Assembly: GCA_026874595.1 (NCBI GenBank)
Contig: CM049314.1
Location: 25,553,729 to 25,617,728 of the forward strand
Reading direction: 5' to 3'
DNA from: Sipunculus nudus
Lineage: Eukaryota; Annelida; Sipuncula; Golfingiida; Sipunculidae
Length of the DNA stretch: 64,000 nucleotides
In this document: positions 55,453 through 64,000 of the stretch, piece by piece
How the letters are laid out: every line of letters starts with the position of its first letter
Numbering within the stretch: position 1 is the first letter of the stretch
Notes under the pieces: model-generated
Seen by the model: the letters and a program-made list of their open reading frames with translations, nothing else
Databases searched by the model: none
Told to the model about the DNA's origin: nothing
Program-made: the position numbers and the translations under genes

Positions 55453-56399
55453 GATACTTCTTTCAAGCCATGTTCTTTTGATAAATTTGCAATAGCTTAA
55501 GGTGCAGATGTTTCGGACAATAATGGGGTACCAAGATTAGTGTTATATACGGTAAGTCCCGCCTTTGCTTATCAGCGCCATCTTGTGTTCATTTATTGAA
55601 ACACAGCGTTTGAGTAAGGCATTAAAACTGGCAAATTCCTTTGTATAACCTTATAGCCAACAAAAATACATTAGGCTTCACTATGTTGAGTTGAAATATG
55701 ATTAAAGGTTATATTTAATTGAAAAGACAGATATCTTAAACTTTTAAATCGTTCAAAGTTTAAACACTTGATCGCACCGATAAGCAAATGCGTGAGTTAC
55801 CGTATATAGTAAATAACCTTGTTCAAAGGTACCCCATTAATGTCTAAGTGACATAATGAACAAATTAAATTTGTTAACAGACTTATTCAGTTCATGAGAT
55901 CACACAGTTACTTTATTTTCACAGTGTCTTATGTCAAGTTTTTTTATTCATGTCTGCCTTTTCTTACCCATGTTTAAAGCACATCAAGACAGAGACTGTC
56001 CCAGAAGCCACTGTAAACATGTAACAAGCACTGGCATCCCGGAGGAGCTTTTAAAGGATCAGTGCACACAGTTTATCTCACACTGCATTTAACAAACGTC
56101 TCGCTGTAAATCGTCAAGAGACTAACCTCTAGTCCATACAATTCCCAATGTGTAGGACATCTTAAGAGTTGTAATAGGTCCCCCCCCCCCCCCCAATAAA
56201 TGTTAAAAAATATGAATCGGGTAGCGGGAAGCCCAGTATAGAAGCCTGTCGATAAATACAAAAGGCTACATTATTATAAATTACTTCGAATTCAAACCCG
56301 TAAAAATTTAAATCCATAATGGTGCATCCTATGACATTAAAGCAACAGTGCTTACAAGCTATAATATGCAACTGTTCAAGTGGAGCAAAATTTATGGCT

Positions 56400-57350
56400 G
56401 AGATTTTAAGCTTATTACTTTAAAACTAGTGGCCCGTGGGCTATGACGCTCAGCTGAATTCAAGGAATGTTGAACAATGAGCAAAATGACTGCCAGAGTG
56501 CCAAAAATCAAGAATTTTGTGTCCTTAGAAATGTCTGGTTTACGAGAAAACTCTCCAAGACGAATTGACATGCCAAATTTCAGACCAATACCTTGAACCA
56601 CTCCTAAGATATGAGCACCAGTCTTGAGAACCAGATGGAGGAGTCAAAGATCTATGGATTTGGACAATTTCAGGCCAATACAGCAAATCACTCCTGAGAA
56701 AAAAAGCATTAATTTTTTCTACAAAAACAGGAATTAAGTGACGCCACCTGTCTTGCTTACAAGAAAACTCTTCAAGATGGATGGACATGCCAAATATCAG
56801 ACCAATACCTTGAACAACTCCTGAGATATGAGCAATTTTCACCCAAACCACATGTATGGATAAATGCCACTAGAAAACTATTGCAGATAGCTCCACTAGT
56901 CTTGAGTACATGATGGAATACTCCAAGATCTATGGGTATGCACCATTTCAGGCCAATATGGCCAATCACTCTTGAGAAAAGGGCATTTATTTATTCTACA
57001 AAACTGGGAAAGTAGGTTGCACCACCTGTCTGGTTTACGAGAAAACTTTCCAAGATGGATAGACATGCCAAATTTCAGACCAATATCTTTAAACATTCCT
57101 GAGATCTGAGCAATTTTCACCAAAAGCAAATATACTGATGGACGCCACGCAAAAACCACTGCAGACGGTGCCACCAGTCTTGTTTACGAGATGTAGGTGT
57201 GGAAGATCTATGAAGATGCACAATTTCAACCCAATACATTGAAGAACCACTAAGACGAATTAATGGAAAATGCACAGATGGGCACTATGCAAAAAATATT
57301 GCAGATGGCGCCACCAGTCGCGATTACGATTATGAGATGAAGAGATCCAG
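56400..57350. repeat. Diverged tandem array in the spacer between duplicates
   Basis: Units of roughly 220-280 bases share 'ttacgagaaaact(c/t)tccaag', 'gacatgccaaat', 'cagaccaata' and 'gatctatgg.tttgg', with phrase starts at about 56531, 56752 and 57029. The left edge (56423-56457) is the inverted tail CAGCTGAGCGTCAT...GGGC found at 16758 and 29886. The overlapping minus-strand frames are repeat artefacts. Confidence 0.7.
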
Positions 57351-57444
57351 GTTTTATGGACATACACAGTTTTCGGCCGGACAGCCGATACATCGTCAAG
57401 CTATACAGAACTCATACGCTGAACGGGTACTTTTATCGAATATG

Positions 57445-57690
57445 CCTGGGGCCGGGACAGTCGAGGGGTAAAACGCTCGGCTCTCTCCGCTGGCGATCCG
57501 GGTTCGATCCCCGGTGTGGCCTGAGAGTGGGTTGCAGTTGCTCGTCCAAGGTCGGGGGTTTTCTCCGATTTCCTCCACCCCTACTGACTACCAAACGCCA
57601 TCATCTGAACCATGGAGAGTGCCTTGATTAGTTTAATAACTGTTTGTACAATTAGTGTAAAATAAATAAGTTTATATTTTTAATATCGTC
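57445..57690 (+). mobile_element. tRNA-derived SINE, duplication copy 2
   Basis: Same element as 50915-51150 in the second duplicate. The B-box is at 57501-57512, and here the T-stem CCGGG/CCCGG is perfect. Tail TGTAAAATAAATAAGTTT. Confidence 0.75.
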
Positions 57691-60600
57691 CTCCTCCCTA
57701 CATATATACTTGCAGACGTCACAACTCCCGCTCGTCTTCCAGCCCATCACCTTTTCCCAATTATGCCGACTGCAAAATACTACATGAATGCTAATAATAT
57801 ACAAAAATCCTGGGAATCTAAAGTTAACATGTGCTTTTCCTTTTAAATCTATAACAAACCGTCGTTACTATAGAGACCGCCAAACAGAGACGGCTTCGAC
57901 AGGAATTAAACTCTACCGATATTAACACAAATGAGAATCGTGTGCTCTTTCCTCCAAACTACTTTGAATTTAACATCACATGAGACAAGTGTGTTCTTCA
58001 GTTCTCCGGCGATATTTAAACATGATAATCCATACCAATGTATAATACATTATCAAAACAATCATCTGGTTTTACTCCCTACTTCCTAACCTTTGTCTAG
58101 AAAAATACCAACTGCGTATTAGTTATATACTAGATGCACTCGTTATAAATCAACGGTCCTATGTGATAAAAAGTGTTGTAATGAGCTTATAGGGACAGAA
58201 TATGGCATATTTATTTTATCCTGTGCTATTTGCAGGGACTGTTGCTCATGATATACAGTTCACTTGTGTTAGATTTTAAAAAAAACACCTCCCCTTAAAA
58301 GGTCAAGACAGAATGGCAAGTTATGCTATTCAAGAAATAATACAAAGAAGAAGACGTGAGGCATATATAGGGTAAACGAATTTTGCGTGAGAATATGTTT
58401 TACTTCCAATAAACAACATCGGTACGACATCACCATTGCCGGAGTGATGGCGATAGCATAAATAAGCCATCTATTATGTGAAAATAATTTGAAGAAATTA
58501 TGTGACTGTATATAGAAAAGTTGAAGTTTATGAAAGATAATTTGTGTAAATTAAAGCTAAAAAAAACAAAACGAAAAACGATATTTTAATTGTCAATTTG
58601 TGGAGGTCTTGGTATGATTGTAAACACATATATGTCGTTGAAGGCTCTTGCACGCGAAAATGCAACTAAAAGCTGCTAATAGGGAAAGACAGGCTCAGGC
58701 AAATAGACTCCTACAGTATGAAATGCTTGTCTTGAGCATTTTTGTTTGTCATCAGGTTAATCGGAAACTGATGATGTTCCCAGATAAACGGAAGGTTTAC
58801 ATCTTACTGTGCAAAGAAATAACTTCAGGCTTGGTTCCTTGCTAAGTAAAATTCAAGCAAGAAAGTATATCCGGATTTTTCAGAAAAATTGCAGAGGGGT
58901 AGCGTAAAATCATACGAATAATCCAATAAATTTTGGAGATAATCAGAATCAACATAACATATCTTTTCTCATATATCATTTGACAAAAGAATCCCTCTGT
59001 CCCCGTGTAGAATCTACCAATTCGTATGCGTTTGTCCTGCCACTCGTCAGGTGAAGCCGGTCACTGAAGCATGATAGTGCTGAACCATGAAACGTTTAAG
59101 CGTGAACGAGTGAAATTCTGCTGGAGGTTATTTTTATTCTCTGGTTGCAGAATCGAGTTTTTTAATAGAATCCCTATCAGTGTAAGATGTACTGGCAACA
59201 TATTTATATTTCAGAGTCCCTGGAGATTGCGGAACCTATGAAAACATGAATGCAAATATTTCTGAGTGGCTGAGAGTAGCAGTGACTAATAAACAGCGCT
59301 GGGTACCAGTCTGTGGAAATACCCCGTGAAACGCATAATCAATACGCACAAAGGTTCAATTCTTTTTATTTTTATTAAATTAATTAGTATCTGTCTACAA
59401 GAAACGTTAAAATCAAACTTAGATGGTTAAAACAAAAAAAGACACTTTAAGAAATAACAAACCTTTTAAGGAGGCGCCAGTATGGAAATTCCCCGCCACT
59501 TCCGTCGATATCATTTGTAAATATGCAGCGGTATATTGAATATAAATCAGCTCAATCTAAATATTGGGCCGGCCTTTAGGCTGACCTCCTTATGTTAATG
59601 AACATTAACATCCCTATGTTTCAATAGACATCTTCATTACTTGGTCTAGTGTTTATAATATTTAAATATTCATCTACATTCAAGACGAAGTCTTTGCGTG
59701 ACCTCTCGTTACAAGATGGCAGGTTTCATACCTTGTGGTTGTTAGTAGGTAGACGGGATAAGTTATATAAGATAAGAAAGATAAGATTAAAAGTGTTTTG
59801 TTGGGACTAGACGGTTTATTTAAGGTGCGAAACCCCTCAAAGCAAGGATTAACGAGTTCAGTTAGTAATAATGTGATAGAAAGGCCCGTGTGGGCAGGCG
59901 GCTTATTTCCCTCTAATTGTCGCCCTGGCCAATGTTTGTTGGCATTGTGTCAAGCGCCTGTGGTAAAAAGACATTCATAGAAGATCGATGCAACTGATCC
60001 GTAGGATATACCGTGTCTTATATTGAGAAAAAAAAGCTCTCTCTGTTTAGATATACCGGACTCAATATATAGCAGGCCCTAACAAAAAAGAGTCAGTTTA
60101 AATCGGGCCAGTCTTCCTTTAGGCTTCTTTTGAAATTGTGATAGAATGTATAGCCATTGACCGACATATTATTTTTGTCCGCTTATGAACATAGTTTTGC
60201 AAAGGATATCAGTATTTTACAAATATATACTAACCTGTATTACCGCTGTTCCAGCAAAGCCTCACTAAATCCAAGTAATACGTTAACATTTCAGCTGAAG
60301 TTAGAGCGCCCAGCCATGTCACTCATGTGTCATTCAATGTATGGAAATTTTCAAACCACAAGGTCTTGGAAAAACCATGGGCACGGGTGACATTGATAGA
60401 GTACACTGTCCGCAAGTTGTATAGGGTATTTATCAAGTCTTGTGTTCAAACAAACATCGTCTGGCCTTTCCAGTTCAAGTTAGTTGTATGTACTTTTGTT
60501 CTATTGACTGGTGTAGTTCAATTGTAGCCCATGGAAAAGATACCATTCATCAATGAAGGGTTCTCCGACGACAAATAAAGCTCTGAGACCTTCACATTTC

Positions 60601-60884
60601 CTAACACTGGCTCTGCATTCAGGTAGTGCCCTTAATACTTACGTGGACGGCATGTGTGCGTGTGATGTGTTCTTGTCGCATGACGTTTAGTTTGTGCACA
60701 ATACTGACTGATGGAATTCCCAGGTTCGCTTGGTCTTGGGAATGATTCACCACTCTGTTAGGCAATATAAAACATAATGATGTAATATGTCTCAGGGAAA
60801 ATTGTGTGCTTTTGAAAATAAATATCATGGACCAGGCCTGCATCAGTAGTTTGTTTATAGTAAATTTGTTTATACCACCATTGA

Positions 60885-61212
60885 ACAGGGCAGGGGGAGG
60901 ATTTTGGAATAGGGGCTGCTGATATAGTGTGAAGTGACAAAACCCCAGAGGTGAGGCGCCGAGGCGATAGATATTGGAGTAGGTTTCGACAGAAGGTGAT
61001 CCGGGAAGACGGTCAATGAGCCCACCCCCCCCCCCCCCCCACAACACATATTTTTTTTTAAACTCCGCAACTTTTTAAAGAGAATCAGACCATTTTTCCG
61101 GCATGGACCCACCCCGCCCCCCTTCCTCTCCTCTGGGATCTGAGATTCTTTATAAAGTTTTCTCATTAGTCTTGGATTTGACCCCTCCTTTTCCGAAATC
61201 CTGGATCCCCCT
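60885..61212 (-). repeat. Poly-G/GGATCC-type dispersed repeat, duplication copy 2
   Basis: Counterpart of 54410-54695, with an expanded C-run at 61023-61040. Minus-strand frames of 121 and 142 codons cross it and are incidental. Confidence 0.55.
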
Positions 61213-61381
61213 ATAAAAAAATGCGACATATTCATGAATCAATTTTCAATGATTTTTAAGTGAAAATAAATCCGTGCTTAAATCCACCCCGACGGAAACG
61301 ATTATCTTTATAACATTAACCAACCGAAAAAACTAAAATGTTTGTCTCTATATCTCACGGACAAGTTAACTGATAGAAGGC

Positions 61382-61481
<100 letters not shown>

Positions 61482-62075
61482 TGGTTGCCGCATATCAGAT
61501 AAATATCCTACAAAGAAATAGGACATCGGCCAAAAGTTCGAGGGACAAATACTAATTTATCTCGGTTAATTATTTAAAAAAAAAAGTGGACGTCCAGCCC
61601 TGTCCGTATACCTAAGCTGATGCACAAGTTATCATGAAATAAGTATATATAGATGGAGAAAAATATGGCCTGCCCATATTATTTTGCATACCAGTGCATT
61701 AACAATGCAGACTTAGCGTATCATGTTGTTATGCTGGATGTAGTTCCTAAACAAGTGACGCGTTTCCCGTTGAATCGTCTTCAATACACCTGGGAGACAA
61801 ACAACAAACAAATCTTATGGTTTATGTAGGCGTGACTGTGGTTACACCAGGGGCTTACCAATTCACTGACATGTCACTCAGCGTAATTTCTGAACCCTCG
61901 CATATATTGTACATGCGTACAATACGGTAACTCCCGCCTTTGCTTATCAGCTCCATCTTGTGTTCATTTATTGAAACACTTAACGTTTGAGTAAGGCATT
62001 AAAAACTAAAAAGTGTACATTTAATTGAAAAGACAGATATCTTAAACTTCTAAGAGTGGGTTGTTTTTAACAACA

Positions 62076-62077
62076 TG

Positions 62078-62112
<35 letters not shown>

Positions 62113-62128
62113 CGAGAGAGGAGAACAT

Positions 62129-62175
<47 letters not shown>

Positions 62176-62225
62176 AAAGAGAAAGTGAGAGAGAGTCAGA
62201 CATACTTACAGACAGGCAGAGACGA

Positions 62226-62270
<45 letters not shown>

Positions 62271-62340
62271 GATAACAGAGACAGAAAGACAGAAAAACAG
62301 AATGAATAAGAGAGAGATAGAGAAAGAGAGAGATGATAGC
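62076..62340. repeat. (GA)n tract
   Basis: Long purine-rich GA repeat with interruptions; it produces false Arg-Glu frames on + and Leu-Ser frames on -. Confidence 0.95.
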
Positions 62341-62489
62341 TCAAATGAACTGCTAGTTCGTGGGATTTATTTGCAAGGAATTATACGTATGTGTTCACAA
62401 CGGGTCACTTGTTTCCAAAAGATTGTGTCGAGGGGGGGGGGGGAGGTGGGATAGAAAGGGAACAAAGTTTTAATTTAAAATAAGACAAT

Positions 62490-62755
62490 TAAATTTCAAG
62501 CACTTTCAGTTGAATGAACTTCAGGCATTGTCAGGTTAACGTCTGGTGAATGAATTTCATTTCAGGCACTGTCATATGGATGTATTTAAGGCATTGTTAG
62601 ATTAATGTAATTCAGCCATTTCAAGATCAATCAATTCCAGTCAATTTCAGGCCGTGTTAGATCAATAAATTTAATGCACTAATGTGTTAATGAATTTCAG
62701 TAATTTCTAGATAAATGAGTTTCTGGCCGTGTCAGTTTGGTGAATTTCGAATAAC
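62490..62755. repeat. Diverged minisatellite
   Basis: About nine units of 25-33 bases with the core AATTTCAGGCA(C/T)TGTCAG, for example at 62492, 62523, 62562 and 62644. Confidence 0.7.
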
Positions 62756-62807
62756 AGCGTAGTTATTTGATGACTGCATATGTGTACTGTTTGCAGGTTC
62801 ATAATTT

Positions 62808-62835
62808 GCTCTCTCTCTCTCTCTCTCTCTCTCTC
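62808..62835. repeat. (CT)n microsatellite
   Basis: About 14 CT units. Confidence 0.95.
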
Positions 62836-64000
62836 AAAGGGGCAACAATATCTATCGTCTGTTAACTAAAGATAACTCCTTGAATCTTTTAGAAAAATAG
62901 ACAGAAAAAGCCCAATCCCATGCCACACAGATTGTTTGTTTTGGTTACGTTCACGTAATTATAACATGTGGGGGAGGGCAAAATAACCGAAGCACATTAA
63001 ACAACAATAACTGGCCGCAAGTCAGACGAACCAAAGTTTTGCAAAAGACCTTTTGCATCTTATGACCTTTCAACTTCCGCATATATGCAGCCCACTACCT
63101 GAGTACATATTTTTTTTCTGTTTGTCAAAATTGGTGTATGTACCGTGTTTACTAACAGCTAGAAGATAAACAAGTTCATTCGTCCTCCTTGAGACGTACT
63201 AGGAATAGGAAATACCTACAGTTTATTAATATGTAGGCATAGTAAGCCAGAAATATCATTAAAGGGCCTTTATCCCATCATCTTTAGCGTTACGCAGATG
63301 TGATATCTGCTCGGTGGTAAATTAAAAATATTGTAATTTATTAATCCAATGGTTACCAGTAATGTGAAACAGAATCCGAATAGTTAAGGAGGCCTAATCG
63401 CCCAAAAGCATGTTGATAGACACGAAAAATAGCGCCTTCTCTCTGAACTAAATTGGTACCTGCCAAAATATTACCCTATAACCGTTGGCGTACTCCTGAA
63501 CACGAGTGTTACAAATAGTGGACCGGGCGCGATCACAGGCATCAACATTAACACATCGCGTGCGACGCCGTGCATCGCTCTGTTTATGTTTATTATGTGG
63601 CCCTTTGTTATTATGTAAGACGCTGTTCCATTGTTGTTTAACATATTTTTCCTCTATTCTTGTCTCTGACCTATTACATGCCAAAGACGGAACATTATGG
63701 GGGAGGGTTCTGTAAGACTTAACGAGTCACTGAAATCTCTAGCAGGAGCAGCATATAATTAAATTAGGACCCACAGCTTCCATGCTCCCAGTCATACCGC
63801 CCCCAATGTGTATATCTATTTGTGTGTTTTTTTTGTGAGGATTTATGTTCTATACTGAATGTATATCTTGTATGTAATCATTCTTACTGAAATAAAAAAT
63901 TCGACCCCGCTGTTGTTGTCAGGTTTGGCCCCCCCCCCTTGGGTCAGCAAAATTTCAGAGGAATTTGACATATTCAGGACATAGCAGCTAACTATTGTTG
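62836..64000. other. Unassigned stretch to the window end
   Basis: No supported gene. The segment 63510-63580 has raised CpG, and an AATAAA at about 63891-63896 could end a + strand transcript. The 78-codon minus-strand frame (63448-63684) was not recognised. A C-run lies at about 63930-63938. Confidence 0.3.

Larger units (their letters stand above)
50853..55747. repeat. Large direct duplication, copy 1 (about 4.9 kb)
   Basis: Collinear with 57377-62052 over nearly its whole length, including the tRNA-derived SINE, a small 'aaggaggc...cctcctt' inverted-repeat segment (about 52988-53118), a poly-G-type repeat (54410-54695) and a (TA)n tract. Start-to-start spacing is about 6.5 kb. Local identity is high; in the best stretch (55120-55260 against 61680-61820) I count roughly six differences. 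Confidence 0.85.

Noticed and set aside
56392-57174. Overlapping minus-strand frames repeating 'IGLKFGMSIHLG'
   Set aside because: They follow the period of a diverged tandem array rather than a protein repeat; frames shift between units.
60619-61235. Minus-strand frames of 121 and 142 codons
   Set aside because: They cross a poly-G-type repeat and C-runs; the equivalent frame in the other duplicate is different.
62061-62454. Arg-Glu-rich and Leu-Ser-rich open frames of 82-100 codons
   Set aside because: They are translations of a (GA)n/(CT)n simple repeat, open in several frames at once.

Overview
This is a window of an animal nuclear genome. It is AT-rich and intron-bearing, dominated by decayed transposable elements, minisatellites and long (TA)n/(GA)n/(G)n runs. 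The mix of LINE relics, tRNA-derived SINEs, AGGTCA-rich dispersed repeats and a RING/B-box (TRIM) paralogue pair points to a lophotrochozoan, most likely a bivalve mollusc. That assignment is inference; no sequence here names the species. No prokaryotic operon, CRISPR array, rRNA or intact tRNA gene was found.

Two gene systems are well supported. (1) A + strand gene of eight or nine coding exons spans 9413-30078. It encodes a protein of about 236 aa that I identify as centromere protein Q (CENP-Q), an inner-kinetochore CCAN subunit. Reading phase is preserved across its junctions. Its introns are loaded with mobile DNA: nested inverted-repeat elements (9594-12291), an AGGTCA-rich tandem repeat (14.7-15.6 kb), an L1-like insertion with a 14-bp target-site duplication (17281-19090) inside an older SINE-like repeat, a 24-bp minisatellite, and a 1.6-kb TIR element (21539-23114) carrying nine copies of a GTAACGGTGTCGAG-like motif. 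(2) Two RING/B-box/coiled-coil/beta-propeller genes face each other: a broken copy on + (36349-38277) and an intact 625-aa copy on - (42883-44760).

Layout: 0-4.6 kb, diverged repeats and simple repeats. 4.6-6.1 kb, a CpG-containing stretch with a candidate - strand first exon (5545-5617). 6.7-8.1 kb, a LINE relic inside a minisatellite. 8.15-9.4 kb, a dispersed repeat ending just before the CENP-Q start codon. 9.4-30.1 kb, CENP-Q. 32.1-33.1 kb, a GC-rich palindrome-bearing TIR element. 35.1-35.8 kb, a second copy of the SINE-like repeat. 36.3-44.8 kb, the TRIM pair, with a Ty3/gypsy integrase relic between them. 45.3-62.1 kb, tiers of duplication: an old partial copy at 45.3 kb, a tandem pair at 47.8/49.1 kb, and a 4.7-4.9 kb pair at 50.9/57.4 kb, each of the latter carrying a tRNA-derived SINE. 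62.1-64 kb, (GA)n, a minisatellite and unassigned sequence.

The most unusual items are the TIR element with its regular internal 14-mer array and the CpG-rich palindrome cluster at 32.8-33.04 kb. Both look like non-autonomous DNA transposons with internal protein-binding-site arrays. All repeat calls come from comparing parts of this window with each other by eye; no database search was possible.
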